A stretch of DNA of 64,000 bases, taken from contig NZ_LHZV01000056.1 in assembly GCF_001581005.1 (NCBI RefSeq), positions 1-64,000 of the forward strand, read 5' to 3'. Below are positions 34,800 to 44,583 of the stretch, piece by piece. How positions within the stretch are numbered: position 1 is the first letter of the stretch; every line of letters begins with the position of its first letter. The DNA comes from Acetobacter orleanensis. Its GTDB lineage: Bacteria > Pseudomonadota > Alphaproteobacteria > Acetobacterales > Acetobacteraceae. A program made the position numbers and the translations under genes. The notes beneath the pieces were generated by a model. The model saw nothing but the letters and a program-made list of their open reading frames with translations, made no database searches and was not told where the DNA came from.

Positions 34800-35342
34800 A
34801 TGCTGACCGTTGGCGATAAGTTTCCGAGTTTTGATCTGACCGCCGTTCCCGGTGGTCCGGAAGGCCTGAAGGGCGAGTTCGTCCAGATTTCCGACAAATC
34901 TGACGCCGGTAAGTGGAAAATTGTCTTCTTCTGGCCGAAAGACTTCACGTTCGTCTGCCCGACGGAAATCGTGGCATTCGGCAAGCTGACAAAAGACTTT
35001 GCTGACCGTGATGCCGTTGTTTACGGCGTGTCCATCGACAGCGAATTCGTGCATCTCAACTGGCGTCTGCATAATGCCGATCTGAAAGATCTGCCGATTG
35101 CCATGCTGGCTGACATCAAGCGCGAGCTGACCGAAGGCACGGGCGTGATGCACAAGGAAGCAGGCGTTGCCCTGCGCGCCACGTTTGTTGTCGACCCGCA
35201 GGGTGTGATCCGTCACGTCTCTGTCAACGATCTGTCCGTTGGTCGTAACCCGCAGGAAATCGTGCGTATTCTGGACGGGCTGCAGAGCGATGAGCTGTGC
35301 CCCTGCAACTGGAAAAAAGGCGACGACTTTATCAAAGTCTGA
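34800..35342 (+). CDS. ahpC: Peroxiredoxin (AhpC-type)
   Basis: A 180-residue thiol peroxidase that reduces hydrogen and organic peroxides. The peroxidatic Cys53 is in FTFVCPTEI, and the C-terminal ELCPCNWKK holds the resolving Cys. Size and motifs resemble actinobacterial AhpC that partners AhpD rather than AhpF. It is first in the ahpC-ahpD pair under OxyR. Confidence 0.93.
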   Translation: MLTVGDKFPSFDLTAVPGGPEGLKGEFVQISDKSDAGKWKIVFFWPKDFTFVCPTEIVAFGKLTKDFADRDAVVYGVSIDSEFVHLNWRLHNADLKDLPIAMLADIKRELTEGTGVMHKEAGVALRATFVVDPQGVIRHVSVNDLSVGRNPQEIVRILDGLQSDELCPCNWKKGDDFIKV

Positions 35343-35480
35343 TCCTGACGACCTCCGTCTGGCCCCAAGATCGTCCCACGGGATCGTCTTACGGGGTCAG
35401 ACGGCATACCTCCAGACCGGGTTCAGCCCGTCTGCGGCGCACAAGAGCGCCATTCCTCCCCTTTTCATACGGATGAACTG

Positions 35481-36008
35481 ATGTCGATCGATGCTCTGAA
35501 GGATCGTATTCCCGATTATGCGAAGGATCTGAGGCTGAATCTCGGGTCTCTCGCCAATGATGTGACCCTCACGCCCCAGCAGTTGGCCGGAACCTTTGTG
35601 GCGTCCGCCATTGCTTCCCGCAATGACGCGGTGACGAAGGCGATTGTTGCGGAATTTGCGGACAAGCTGACGCCGGACGCGCTGAACGCCGCCAAAGCGT
35701 CCGCCGCCATCATGGGGATGAACAATATCTATTACCGCTTTGTGCATATGGCAGGCGGTGATTACGAGAAAATGCCCGCGCAACTGCGCATGAGCGTGAT
35801 TGGCCGCCCCGGCGTTGAAAAAATTGATTTCGAGCTGTGGTCTCTGGCCGTATCCGCCATTAATGGCTGTGGTCTGTGCGTGACCAGCCATGAAAAAATT
35901 GTGCGTGATGCGCTTGGGGCGGAAGCCGTGCAGACCGCCGTGCGGATTGCTTCCACGGTTCATGCTGTGGCTGTTACACTGGAAGCTGCGGAAGCGCTCG
36001 GCGACTAA
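35481..36008 (+). CDS. ahpD: Alkyl hydroperoxide reductase AhpD
   Basis: A 175-residue carboxymuconolactone-decarboxylase-fold disulfide reductase. The active site is [12 protein letters not shown] with Cys130, Cys133 and His137. AhpD recycles AhpC through this CXXC pair. It lies 138 bp downstream of ahpC, probably in the same transcript. Confidence 0.93.
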   Translation: MSIDALKDRIPDYAKDLRLNLGSLANDVTLTPQQLAGTFVASAIASRNDAVTKAIVAEFADKLTPDALNAAKASAAIMGMNNIYYRFVHMAGGDYEKMPAQLRMSVIGRPGVEKIDFELWSLAVSAINGCGLCVTSHEKIVRDALGAEAVQTAVRIASTVHAVAVTLEAAEALGD

Positions 36009-36055
36009 CGCCACTCAGATCAGGCTGACCGCATGCCTTGAATGCGGCGTTTCAG

Positions 36056-36103
36056 GTCCGGCTTCTGTGTGGTGTCAAAACTCACGGGGGCCGGGCTTTT
36101 TTT
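36056..36103 (+). terminator. Probable intrinsic terminator after ahpD
   Basis: The arms GTCCGGC and GCCGGGC (one G-T pair) enclose a 27-nt loop and are followed by seven T residues (36097-36103), 48 bp after the ahpD stop. The long loop lowers certainty. Confidence 0.55.
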
Positions 36104-36268
36104 GTATGAAACGTAAGGGGAGTTGCCTCGGGCTGGTCCGGCAAGGAAGCTGTGTTGATGCGGAAGGATTACAAAAATCAGCGTCGCATCGGGAATGTTT
36201 CTGAAAAACAGCAACACCCGTGTGGGGAACACGCGCCACTTTCTTGAAAATGAATTTTTAAAGGAAAG

Positions 36269-36345
<77 letters not shown>

Positions 36346-36598
36346 AATCCAGACGCTCACCTGTGGTGTGCGTCGGTATGTCGCGTCTTATAGCGATGTT
36401 TTCAGCTTTGACAACCGGGGTGGATGAAAAAAACAACGCATTATGAAATTTTTTCGCACAGGCTGTGTGTGCCTGTCCGCCAGTGCACTGGTGCGCCGTA
36501 ACGCCTTGGTGGAGTTGCATTTTCAGGAAGGGATAAGGGAAGGCACTCCGTCAGGATACCTTCCCGAGAAAGACTGTGCGGCGTCGACTGTGGAGCGA

Positions 36599-37207
36599 TC
36601 AGGCCCGCTTTTCAAATGCTCCGGCGATGGAGAGCGTAACATCATCCCCCACCATCGGCACGTAGGTTTTGACACCAAATGCGCTACGCTTAAGGGTGCC
36701 AGTGGCCTGAAAGCCAACCGTGTAGGCCTTATCCATAGGGTTCACGCCAGCGCCCACATAATGCACATGCAAGGTGAGTGGCTTTGTTATGCCGTGCAGC
36801 GTGAAATTACCGGTGACATCCGCTGTTCCAGCACCCGTTGGCACCACTTTGGTCGAAACGAACGTGGCTGTGGGGTAGTGCGCGGTGTCAAACCAGTCTG
36901 CGCCATGCAGTTCATCCGTCAGTTTTGCGCTGGTGGTCTGCACACTGGCAACCTGAATGGAGACGCTCAGCTTGGCGGCGGCGGGATGTGCCGGGTCATA
37001 AGTAAGCGTGCCGGATGCGTCGGAAAAGAGGCCGGAATAGTCCGTAAAGCCTAAATGTAGCAGGGAGAACAGCACCTGCGTATGGGTGGTTTCAATCTGA
37101 TACGTGCCCGCCTGCACGTCCTGCGGGGCTGTTGCGGCCTGAGCCGTGGACAGAGACGCCACAAGGCCGAGAGCGGCAAGGGCGGAAGCATAAGAAAAAG
37201 ATGCCAT
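36599..37207 (-). CDS. YceI family periplasmic lipid-binding-like protein
   Basis: A 202-residue protein with a signal peptide (ALAALGLVASLSTAQA) and the YceI lipocalin-like fold: GTYQIETTHTQVLFSLLHLG near the mature start, FDTAHYPTATFVSTKV and VTGNFTLHGITKPLTLHV later. YceI proteins bind isoprenoid-type lipids and respond to pH or osmotic stress. It appears monocistronic. Confidence 0.9.
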   Translation of the reverse strand: MASFSYASALAALGLVASLSTAQAATAPQDVQAGTYQIETTHTQVLFSLLHLGFTDYSGLFSDASGTLTYDPAHPAAAKLSVSIQVASVQTTSAKLTDELHGADWFDTAHYPTATFVSTKVVPTGAGTADVTGNFTLHGITKPLTLHVHYVGAGVNPMDKAYTVGFQATGTLKRSAFGVKTYVPMVGDDVTLSIAGAFEKRA

Positions 37208-37274
37208 GAAAAAGAAACCTGATTTTTAAGAGTGAAGAAAAGTTGCGAGAAAAGGGGGCATGGGCGGAGTTCAG

Positions 37275-38111
37275 TTAACCAAACCGGAAACCGGAAAGGG
37301 CTTTACCCATCACGGTATCCCGATAGGTCTGAACGCCCCGGTCTCGTCCTGCGGCACCGGCCGCGACCATTAGAGGGAGCAAATGGTCTTCTCTCGGGTG
37401 ACAGATACGGGCTCCGGGAGCAGCTTCCCACTGTTTCAGGGCCGTCGTACGTTCAGCTTCCGGCGCACAGACAGCGGCTACAAGCCACGCGTCAAACGCG
37501 TGGGAGAGGGCGTCAGAATCCCGGTCCTGTCCCATAAAATGCCGCAGATTATGGTAGGTCAGGCCCGTGCCAATAATCAGCACGTTCCTGTCCCGCAGAG
37601 GGGCCAACGCCTGCCCGATGCGTAAATGTGCCGCCGGGTCCAGATGATGTTGCAGGGAAAGCTCTACAACCGGGATATCGGCGGCTTCAAACGCCAGCAT
37701 GAAGGGGATGAAAACGCCATGATCCAGCCCTCGCTCCGCATTGGCTGCGTTGGGAATGCCCGCTGCCGTCAGCAACGCCTGCACCTGTGCGGCCAGTGCA
37801 GGGGAGCCGGGGGCCGGGTAGCGTAGATGATAGGTGTGGGGTGGAAAGCCGTAATAATCATAAATCAGCGGCGGTTGGGCTGTCGCGGTTACGGTCGGAA
37901 CGGCGGTTTCCCAATGGCCGGAGACCACCAGAATCGCGTCAGGTTTTTGCGGTAATGTCTGGCTGACACTGCGGAGAAAGGCGGCCATACGGTCCCACGT
38001 CTCCGGCCAGTCCATAAAAAAACACGGGCCGCCGCCATGCGGCAGAAACAGCACAGGCTGCCGGGCAAGTGGCGCGTTTGCTGTTTCAGGTTCAGGCGGA
38101 AGAGTCATCAT
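37275..38111 (-). CDS. DODA-type class III extradiol ring-opening dioxygenase
   Basis: A 278-residue member of the 4,5-DOPA extradiol dioxygenase / YgiD family. The metal-ligand regions are visible: VLFLPHGGGPCFF, VVSGHWETAVPTV and ERGLDHGVFIPF. YgiD-like enzymes cleave catechol rings with iron or zinc. It lies downstream of yceI in opposite-end order on the same strand; no pathway partner is nearby. Confidence 0.85.
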   Translation of the reverse strand: MMTLPPEPETANAPLARQPVLFLPHGGGPCFFMDWPETWDRMAAFLRSVSQTLPQKPDAILVVSGHWETAVPTVTATAQPPLIYDYYGFPPHTYHLRYPAPGSPALAAQVQALLTAAGIPNAANAERGLDHGVFIPFMLAFEAADIPVVELSLQHHLDPAAHLRIGQALAPLRDRNVLIIGTGLTYHNLRHFMGQDRDSDALSHAFDAWLVAAVCAPEAERTTALKQWEAAPGARICHPREDHLLPLMVAAGAAGRDRGVQTYRDTVMGKALSGFRFG

Positions 38112-38259
38112 ACTTGTAAGCCGTGTCTCATCTGGGAGCGGGAGGCCTGAATAGTCCCCTCAGAACGCGGGTTTGATAATCCTGTATTTCAGGAAGAGAT
38201 TTCCTGCTCTGAGTATGAGATAGGCCGTGAGATTGGGTGCGGAGTAAGATGCCGCGCAT

Positions 38260-38294
38260 AAAAAAACCGGAGGCCGCATGTCTGCTGCCTCCGG
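38260..38294 (-). terminator. Intrinsic terminator of ppa
   Basis: An 8-bp perfect stem GCCTCCGG's partner CCGGAGGC (38267-38274 with 38287-38294) and a 12-nt loop, followed on the minus strand by a run of seven T. It lies 62 bp beyond the ppa stop. Confidence 0.85.
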
Positions 38295-38356
38295 CCTGAA
38301 TTCTCCTGTTTCTCTCTGCTTGGGGGCGGTGAGGCCCAGCAGATTGAGTGGCAGGA

Positions 38357-38881
38357 TTATTTGCTGCCTGCTGTCAGAGCGCTGCGAATGAACTCGCCCG
38401 CTTCTTCCTTCGTGCCCCAGCCGGTCACTTTTACCCATTTGCCGGGTTCAAGGTCCTTATAGCGGGTAAAGAAGTGCTCAATGGCCTTCACGGTGATTTC
38501 CGGCAGGTCTTCCACCGTCTGCACCTTGCTGAACTGCGGATGAACCTTGTCATGCGGGACGCAGATGATTTTTTCGTCCTGACCGGATTCGTCTTCCATT
38601 TTCAGCACACCAATGGGGCGCGCCCGAATGACGGAACCGGGCACCACATTGCTCGGGGTCAGCACCAGCGCGTCGGTCGGGTCACCGTCAGCGGCCAGTG
38701 TGCCGGGAATGAAGCCATAAGCCGTAGGGTAGGCCATGGGGGTGAACAGGAAACGATCCACAAACAGGGCACCGCTTTCCTTGTCGATCTCGTATTTAAC
38801 GGAAGATCCCTGCGGAATTTCAATGACAACGTTGATATCGAACGGCACATCTTTGCCGGGGGAAAGTTTTGAGACGTCCAT
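38357..38881 (-). CDS. ppa: Inorganic pyrophosphatase
   Basis: A 174-residue family I pyrophosphatase that hydrolyses pyrophosphate from biosynthesis. The signature DGDPTDALVL and the upstream EIDKESGALFVDRF and YPTAYGFIPGT blocks are typical. It is a single gene with its own terminator. Confidence 0.96.
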   Translation of the reverse strand: MDVSKLSPGKDVPFDINVVIEIPQGSSVKYEIDKESGALFVDRFLFTPMAYPTAYGFIPGTLAADGDPTDALVLTPSNVVPGSVIRARPIGVLKMEDESGQDEKIICVPHDKVHPQFSKVQTVEDLPEITVKAIEHFFTRYKDLEPGKWVKVTGWGTKEEAGEFIRSALTAGSK

Positions 38882-39036
38882 AAGGGCTGCTCCAGCACTA
38901 AAAATACGGATGTGCAGACCCTATCTGTCACATTGCAACTTGCCAAGCCGTAACAGGGAAAGGGCCGTTACGGAGGTTTTTCCGGCGCTGGACCCTTGCC
39001 AAATGTGTGTGATTGCGTAATCAGGAAGCCGCCTGC

Positions 39037-39110
39037 GCGCCCGTAGCTCAATTGGTTAGAGCGGGCCGCTCATAACGGCTTGGTTGCGGGTTCAAGTCCT
39101 GCCGGGCGCA
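39037..39110 (+). tRNA. tRNA-Ile2 (anticodon CAT, lysidine type)
   Basis: A 74-nt tRNA with acceptor GCGCCCG/CGGGCGC, anticodon loop CTCATAA (CAT) and T-arm GCGGGTTCAAGTCCTGC. The body CTTGGTTGCGGGTTCAAGTCC resembles bacterial tRNA-Ile(CAT) rather than elongator Met. CCA is not encoded. It ends 42 bp before ettA. Confidence 0.85.
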
Positions 39111-39152
39111 GGCGTTTTCGCCTTATCCATTCCACTCCGCGGAGGTCATCCC

Positions 39153-40832
39153 ATGGCATCTTATCAATACGTCTATGTGATGAAGGATCTGACCAAGTCT
39201 TATCCGGGTGGGCGTGAGGTCTTCAAAGGCATTACGCTGTCCTTCCTGCCGGGTGTGAAAATCGGCGTTCTGGGCGTGAACGGTGCTGGTAAATCCACGC
39301 TGCTCAAGATCATGGCTGGGATCGACAAGGAATATGGCGGGGAAGCGTGGGCTGCTGAAGGTGTGCGCGTTGGCTATCTGGAGCAGGAACCCCAACTGGA
39401 CCCGAAGCTGACGGTTGGCGAAAACGTTGCTCTTGGCTTTGGTGACCTCAAAAAGGCTGTGGATCGTTTTAACGAAATTTCCATGCGCTTTGCCGAGCCG
39501 ATGAGCGATGAGGAAATGAACACCCTGCTGGCCGAACAGGCCGATTTGCAGGAAAAAATTGACGCAGGCGATGGCTGGGAACTGGACCGCAAGCTGGAAA
39601 TCGCGCTGGAGGCCCTGCGCTGCCCCCCTGCTGACAGCCCCGTGGACAAGCTGTCCGGTGGTGAACGCCGCCGCGTGGCACTGTGCCGCCTGCTGATTGA
39701 AAAGCCTGAAATCCTGCTGCTGGACGAACCGACCAACCATTTGGACGCGGAAAGCGTGGCGTGGCTGGAAAAGACGCTGCACGATTATCAGGGCACCGTG
39801 ATGGTTATTACTCATGACCGTTACTTCCTGGACAATGTGACCAACTGGATTCTGGAAATCGAGCGCGGCCGCGGTATTCCGTTTGAAGGCAACTATTCTT
39901 CTTGGCTGGACCAGAAGCGCAAGCGTCTGGCGCAGGAAGAAAAGGAAGAGAGCGCCCGCCAGCGTGCATTGGCCGCCGAGCAGGAGTGGATTGGTTCCAG
40001 CCCCAAGGCGCGTCAGGCCAAAAGCAAATCCCGTATTGCCCGGTATGAGGAAATGCTGGCCCAGAGTGCTGAAAAGCAGAACGGCGTGGCGGATATCGTC
40101 ATCGCTCCCGGCCCGCGTCTGGGTGGCACGGTGATTGAAGCCGATCATCTCAGCAAGGGCTTTGGTGAGCGTCTGCTGATTGATGATCTCAACTTCAAGC
40201 TGCCGCCGGGCGGCATTGTGGGGGTGATCGGCCCGAACGGTGCTGGTAAATCCACGCTGTTCAAGATGATCGTCGGGGCCGAAAAGCCGGATGCAGGTGA
40301 GCTGAAAATCGGTGAGACCGTCAAGCTCGGCTATGTTGACCAGTCCCGTGATGATCTGGACCCGGACAAAACCGTGTGGGAAGAAATTTCCGGCGGCACG
40401 GATGTCATCTATCTTGGCAAGCGGGCGGTCCCGTCCCGCGCCTATGTGGGGGCGTTCAACTTCAAAGGGTCTGACCAGCAGAAAAAGGTTGGCATTTTGT
40501 CGGGTGGTGAGCGCAACCGCGTGCATCTCGCCAAGATGCTGCGGCAGGAAAGCAACGTGCTGCTGCTGGACGAACCGACCAACGATCTTGACGTTGATAC
40601 GCTGCGTGCGCTGGAAGAGGCTCTGGGTGAATTCCCCGGTTGCGCCGTGGTCATTACCCATGACCGCTGGTTCCTTGACCGTCTGGCTACCCATATTCTG
40701 GCGTTTGAAGGGGATTCTCACGTCGAATGGTTTGAAGGAAACTTTCAGGCCTATGAGGAAGATAAGCGCCGTCGCCTTGGCCCGGATGCCACGGAACCCG
40801 GCCGCATTCGTTACAGGCCTATCTCTCGCTGA
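39153..40832 (+). CDS. ettA: Energy-dependent translational throttle protein EttA (ABC-F)
   Basis: A 559-residue soluble ABC-F ATPase that binds the ribosomal E site. Two full ABC domains show Walker [10 protein letters not shown] and GPNGAGKST, signatures [12 protein letters not shown] and [13 protein letters not shown], and Walker [13 protein letters not shown] and [15 protein letters not shown] 39153 has GGAGG 8 bp upstream; a longer frame begins inside the tRNA gene and is rejected. Confidence 0.96.
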   Translation: MASYQYVYVMKDLTKSYPGGREVFKGITLSFLPGVKIGVLGVNGAGKSTLLKIMAGIDKEYGGEAWAAEGVRVGYLEQEPQLDPKLTVGENVALGFGDLKKAVDRFNEISMRFAEPMSDEEMNTLLAEQADLQEKIDAGDGWELDRKLEIALEALRCPPADSPVDKLSGGERRRVALCRLLIEKPEILLLDEPTNHLDAESVAWLEKTLHDYQGTVMVITHDRYFLDNVTNWILEIERGRGIPFEGNYSSWLDQKRKRLAQEEKEESARQRALAAEQEWIGSSPKARQAKSKSRIARYEEMLAQSAEKQNGVADIVIAPGPRLGGTVIEADHLSKGFGERLLIDDLNFKLPPGGIVGVIGPNGAGKSTLFKMIVGAEKPDAGELKIGETVKLGYVDQSRDDLDPDKTVWEEISGGTDVIYLGKRAVPSRAYVGAFNFKGSDQQKKVGILSGGERNRVHLAKMLRQESNVLLLDEPTNDLDVDTLRALEEALGEFPGCAVVITHDRWFLDRLATHILAFEGDSHVEWFEGNFQAYEEDKRRRLGPDATEPGRIRYRPISR

Positions 40833-40953
40833 TCAGAGTGGGTGGATGTCTAATGCGGCATCCATCATCTGAGGCAGGATTTCCGCAAAATAACAGGACA
40901 CGCTGCCGGAGACCGCTCCGGTGGCGTTTCCGCGTTCTGGCAGGACGATGGGC

Positions 40954-41484
40954 ATGTTAACGGCCCGCTCTGTTAGAACCGGCCGACTGATGCTGCAACC
41001 CGTCACATGGCGGGATATGGATGATATGGCCGCACTGAAAGCCGATGGTGCGGCCTTTGGCCAGATGCTGGGCGGCGTGTGTACTCGCCAGCAGGCCGAG
41101 CGTGAGATGGCGGATGACATCGCGTTCTGGGCCTGCCACCGGGTCGGGATTTTTACCATTCAGGAAAATGGCCAGTTTGTCGGCATGACCGGGATTCATG
41201 ACCGGCCAGATGGGCGCGGCTTTGGCCTGCGCTTTGCCCTCTATCCATGGGCCAGCGGACGCGGCATTGCGCGGGAAGCAGCTAATGCCGCGCTAAACTT
41301 CACGCATGATGCGGGCGTTAAACGGATTATTGCCGTAGCCAAGGAATCCAATCTGGCATCCCGCACCATTCTAGGCGGCATTGGCATGCATGTGTGCGAG
41401 ACTTTCCAGCGAGGCGGCCAGACCATGCTGGTTTATGAAAGTGTGCGGGACCGGCAAGCCGTCAGGCAGTATGAGGGGCGGTAA
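40954..41484 (+). CDS. GNAT family acetyltransferase (RimJ/RimL-like)
   Basis: A 176-residue acetyltransferase with the RimJ/RimL layout: RTGRLMLQPVTWRDMDDM at the N-terminus, FALYPWASGRGIAREAANAA as the acetyl-CoA loop (with Gly-Arg-Gly-Ile-Ala) and VAKESNLASRTILGGIGM. Its substrate is unknown. ATG 40954 fits an AGGACG site; a GTG at 40921 is possible. Confidence 0.85.
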   Translation: MLTARSVRTGRLMLQPVTWRDMDDMAALKADGAAFGQMLGGVCTRQQAEREMADDIAFWACHRVGIFTIQENGQFVGMTGIHDRPDGRGFGLRFALYPWASGRGIAREAANAALNFTHDAGVKRIIAVAKESNLASRTILGGIGMHVCETFQRGGQTMLVYESVRDRQAVRQYEGR

Positions 41485-41506
41485 CGCGGACTTTTCTGCT
41501 ATGGAC

Positions 41507-41534
41507 AAAAAAAGGGCACCCCTAAAGGTGCCCT
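41507..41534 (-). terminator. Intrinsic terminator of the mlaA-mlaC operon
   Basis: The arms AGGGCACC and GGTGCCCT with a 6-nt loop are followed on the minus strand by a run of seven T. It lies 26 bp past the mlaC stop. It may also serve the convergent acetyltransferase gene. Confidence 0.85.
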
Positions 41535-41560
41535 AGATCGTCGTATTCTTACAGACCGTC

Positions 41561-42187
41561 TTACTGGCTGGCGGCTGCGGTGTGGTGCTCAATCTGGCGC
41601 TTAAGCGCGCTCAGCAGTGCCGCAACGTTGCCACCGTTACGGGCGATGTAGGAGGAGTAATCCTGACGCTGGGTCAGACGCAGGCTTGCCCCTTCCCCAA
41701 TCACGTCCACCACTTTCGGCGTGCCACCTTCGTGGCTGACAATCCACTGCATGGATGCTGGGGGCTGCTGCGGGCGGACCAGTGTGGCTTCAACAGACTC
41801 GTCTTCACCAGATTTGGTGATAGCGCCAATGGTAAAGCTAACGCCACGGTAGTCGCCCAGCTTATCGGTAATGGCGTTCACCAGAACTTCATGGAACAGG
41901 CCGAGATACTGCTTCTGCTGCTCCGGGGTGGCGAGCTTCCAGTAACGGCCAAGGCAGTAGCGGCCAATGGCGTCAATATCCACATCCTGCTGGATCAGCG
42001 GCAGCACACGTGCCTTTTTTTCCGGGAGCGAGACCGGGCTGTTCACAATGGTGACCAGCTTGGTGCCAAAGGTTTCAATAAACTGACGCGTGCCCTCAGC
42101 CGCACGGGCAGGCAGCACGGAAAGGCTGCCAGCACAAAGCAGCGCGAGAGCTCCAGTCACAAGGCGACGGCTGGAAAGGAATTTCAT
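41561..42187 (-). CDS. mlaC: MlaC/Ttg2D family periplasmic phospholipid-binding protein
   Basis: A 208-residue protein with a signal peptide (LVTGALALLCAGSLSVLPARA) and the MlaC fold (IDAIGRYCLGRYWKLATPEQQ, then FHEVLVNAITDKLGDY). It shuttles phospholipid between the outer-membrane MlaA complex and the inner-membrane MlaFEDB complex. ATG 42187 gives a normal signal peptide. It follows mlaA by 22 bp; mlaD is at 55140 and mlaEF are not in the window. Confidence 0.9.
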   Translation of the reverse strand: MKFLSSRRLVTGALALLCAGSLSVLPARAAEGTRQFIETFGTKLVTIVNSPVSLPEKKARVLPLIQQDVDIDAIGRYCLGRYWKLATPEQQKQYLGLFHEVLVNAITDKLGDYRGVSFTIGAITKSGEDESVEATLVRPQQPPASMQWIVSHEGGTPKVVDVIGEGASLRLTQRQDYSSYIARNGGNVAALLSALKRQIEHHTAAASQ

Positions 42188-42209
42188 AACGGCGCTATCC
42201 TTGTTGTTT

Positions 42210-43058
42210 TTAGTGGTACCAGGCGGGCACTGTAGCGCGATTATCGTTCTTAATCGCTGCGGCCTGCGCCTTCCGCTGTTGCTGATAGGCGCTGCGGATT
42301 GTTGCGTAGGGGTCCAGTGCGTCACGCTGCAAGGCATCCAGTTCATCCAGATGTGTAGAGCGGCCGTGGATAACCCCCATCATATTGTAAGCCCAGTTGA
42401 AGCTGATCAGCCCGTAACCGCGCGGAACATAGTTCCATGGGGAAAGGCCCTGATCAATCCCGTAGCCGATGCCATCACGGAGGGAGGACGGCCCCATGGG
42501 CAGGAACAGATACGGGCCGGAGGGAATGCCCCAGTTGGCCAGTGTCATGCCTGCATCGTTATCATGATGCGGATAGCCAGCCATTTTGGCGACATCAATC
42601 AGGCCGCCGATCCCGACGGACATATTGATGCACCACCGCACAAAGGAATCGCCCGCACGGCGGGGCTTGCCAGCCCCGACATCGTTAAAGAACACGGAGG
42701 GTTCGTTCATGGTGGTGATCATATTGCCCAGAGAATTCCGGACCGGGCGCGGCACAGCCCAGACATACGCCTTAGCAACTGGACGGAGCGCCCAGTGGTC
42801 GAACGTCATGGTCAGGTTATAGACCTTGCGGTTCAGCGGTTCGTACGGGTCATTCGCCTGCTTGTATTCTTCAAGGGCGTCCGGGTCCTTCGGGACAGGG
42901 GCTTTAATGGCGCTACACCCAGTGAGCGCAATCAGTGTAGCGACCAGTACAGAGCTGCGTGAGGAAAAACGGCGCTTGGCCGAGGAGCCTTCCCGAGTCT
43001 GACCCGTAAGTGTCTGACCGCGAGGGCGGAGCCGTGCACCGTTCCGTCCTGAATTCAT
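42210..43058 (-). CDS. mlaA: MlaA/VacJ outer membrane lipoprotein
   Basis: A 282-residue lipoprotein with the lipobox LIALTGC (Cys near residue 48), then NDPYEPLNRKVYNLTM, FFNDVGAGKPRRAGDSFVRW and GPYLFLPMGPSSLRDGIGY, the MlaA hallmark stretches. It removes mislocalised phospholipid from the outer leaflet. ATG 43058 was chosen; a longer frame adds an unlike N-terminus. Confidence 0.93.
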   Translation of the reverse strand: MNSGRNGARLRPRGQTLTGQTREGSSAKRRFSSRSSVLVATLIALTGCSAIKAPVPKDPDALEEYKQANDPYEPLNRKVYNLTMTFDHWALRPVAKAYVWAVPRPVRNSLGNMITTMNEPSVFFNDVGAGKPRRAGDSFVRWCINMSVGIGGLIDVAKMAGYPHHDNDAGMTLANWGIPSGPYLFLPMGPSSLRDGIGYGIDQGLSPWNYVPRGYGLISFNWAYNMMGVIHGRSTHLDELDALQRDALDPYATIRSAYQQQRKAQAAAIKNDNRATVPAWYH

Positions 43059-43278
43059 TGCCGCGTTTACCTTTACCCTGTGACGCACCAGTAAAACCCG
43101 CCCAAAAGGCGTGAGTGTTCTGCTGCCCTCTCTACCACGAGAAATGTTCTGCGCAATGCAGGTCATCCCTGCATGAAAGGCAGGGGAGCAGAAAATGAAG
43201 CGTTGTTCAGCCCCATCAGTTTAACAGATGTGTCAATTTTTCTAATATTGTTGCCTGAATGCCGCACCATGGCGGCGC

Positions 43279-44106
43279 TCACAGACCTCGGTCCCGTTTG
43301 ATCATATCCCATGCCGCATTAATGCGGGAAATCTTGGCGGAGGCTTCCGCAACTTCCGCCGGGGAGGCTTGGCGAGACGCCATGACATCCGGGTGATATT
43401 GCCGCACCAAGACCTTCCAGCGGGCGCGCAGGTCCTCATTGGAGAGGGATGCGTCAACGCCCATCACCACATACGCGTCCTCCTCGGCCATGGCCGGGCG
43501 GGAGCGGCCCTGTTCCGCGCGTTCCCATGCGCCGTGGCTTAGGCCAAACAATGCATGTACGCGTTGCAGGAAGCGTGTTTCTTCTTTGGTCAGCGGTTCA
43601 TCCGCTGCAAGATCCGCACGGGCAATGCCGAAGAGAACACCCATCAGATCTTCCAGCGGCTGCTTGTCCTGCACATAAGCTGTGCCCAGTTCACGCGCGA
43701 AGGACTCGTAATCATCCGTCCGTTGGCGGGCGAGATCAAACAGGCGGCCAACTTCCCGCATGTTTTCATCCGGCACCCGGAAACGCATCTTAAACGCGTT
43801 AATTTCCTGCCGGTTGACCGGCGCATCACACTTGGCCAGTTTTGCGCAGAGAATAATGCTTGTCAGGCCGTAAAGCTGCTCTTTTTTACCAAGAGCCGCC
43901 GCCAGCTTGGCCGCCATGAAGGTAGCCGCACCGTTGGGGTCGGGGTTGGCGCGGGCCGCCCAGCGGTCACTCCATCCTCCGGTGGGAGGCTGAAGCAGAG
44001 TGCCTTTATCCGCGGCATGCCCCAGTGCTGTGCCCAAAGCTGCGCCTACAGGTCCGCCCATGGCAAAACCTGCGACACCACCAAAAATCTTACCCCATAT
44101 CGCCAT
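43279..44106 (-). CDS. djlA: DjlA-like TerB/J-domain co-chaperone
   Basis: A 275-residue protein with a Gly-rich N-terminal segment (GGVAGFAMGGPVGAALGTALG) that may insert in the membrane, a TerB-like acidic helical domain (about 65-190) and a C-terminal J domain with HPD in VRQYHPDVMAS. The architecture is that of DjlA, a DnaK partner. Confidence 0.88.
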   Translation of the reverse strand: MAIWGKIFGGVAGFAMGGPVGAALGTALGHAADKGTLLQPPTGGWSDRWAARANPDPNGAATFMAAKLAAALGKKEQLYGLTSIILCAKLAKCDAPVNRQEINAFKMRFRVPDENMREVGRLFDLARQRTDDYESFARELGTAYVQDKQPLEDLMGVLFGIARADLAADEPLTKEETRFLQRVHALFGLSHGAWERAEQGRSRPAMAEEDAYVVMGVDASLSNEDLRARWKVLVRQYHPDVMASRQASPAEVAEASAKISRINAAWDMIKRDRGL

Positions 44107-44316
44107 GTTGCCTGCCTAGCATTTTCCGGCCTGAGGCCCAAATCGGGGCCGCGTGTATTCCGTGTCCCAGCATAGCAGGCGGGATAACCTGCCGGAAAGC
44201 GCAGGGCAGGTAATCCAGTCGCAAGCGTGTGGCGGGTGAGGGCAGGGACGGCGGGACAGAACTGGAGGAGTGGTTTCAGGGGTATGCCGGTGTGTCTGGT
44301 TGTGTGGCGTGGTTTG

Positions 44317-44583
44317 TCAGGCCAGCGCGTCAGGTGCAGGCGGCGTAGGCTGCTCTTGCGTGGAGACCTGTTTTTGCAGCCAGAGGAGAGCCTGCACGCG
44401 CAGGAAAGAGGCGAGCGACTGAACCGGGCGGCGTTCCGTATCCAGCCGGGCCACCATGACCGGAAGAGGATCACGATGGTGCCGGGCCATGTCTTCCAGC
44501 ACCAGCCAGAACTCCGGCTCCAGCGCCACGCTGGTATCGTGCCCCGAAAGAATCAGGCTGCGTTTGCGGAGGTGTGCACTCAT
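44317..44583 (-). CDS. Ribbon-helix-helix domain protein
   Basis: An 88-residue protein of the RHH_4-type family: [40 protein letters not shown], then [15 protein letters not shown]. Such proteins are thought to bind DNA. The ATG overlaps the queG stop by 4 bp, so it is translated with queG. A role in controlling queuosine genes is possible but unproven. Confidence 0.8.
   Translation of the reverse strand: MSAHLRKRSLILSGHDTSVALEPEFWLVLEDMARHHRDPLPVMVARLDTERRPVQSLASFLRVQALLWLQKQVSTQEQPTPPAPDALA

Noticed and set aside
39037-39110. tRNA with CAT anticodon as elongator tRNA-Met
   Set aside because: The body sequence, especially the anticodon stem and CTTGGT variable region, resembles lysidine-type tRNA-Ile2 more closely.
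39084-39152. Upstream extension of ettA
   Set aside because: It overlaps the tRNA-Ile gene, and the canonical start with GGAGG is at 39153.
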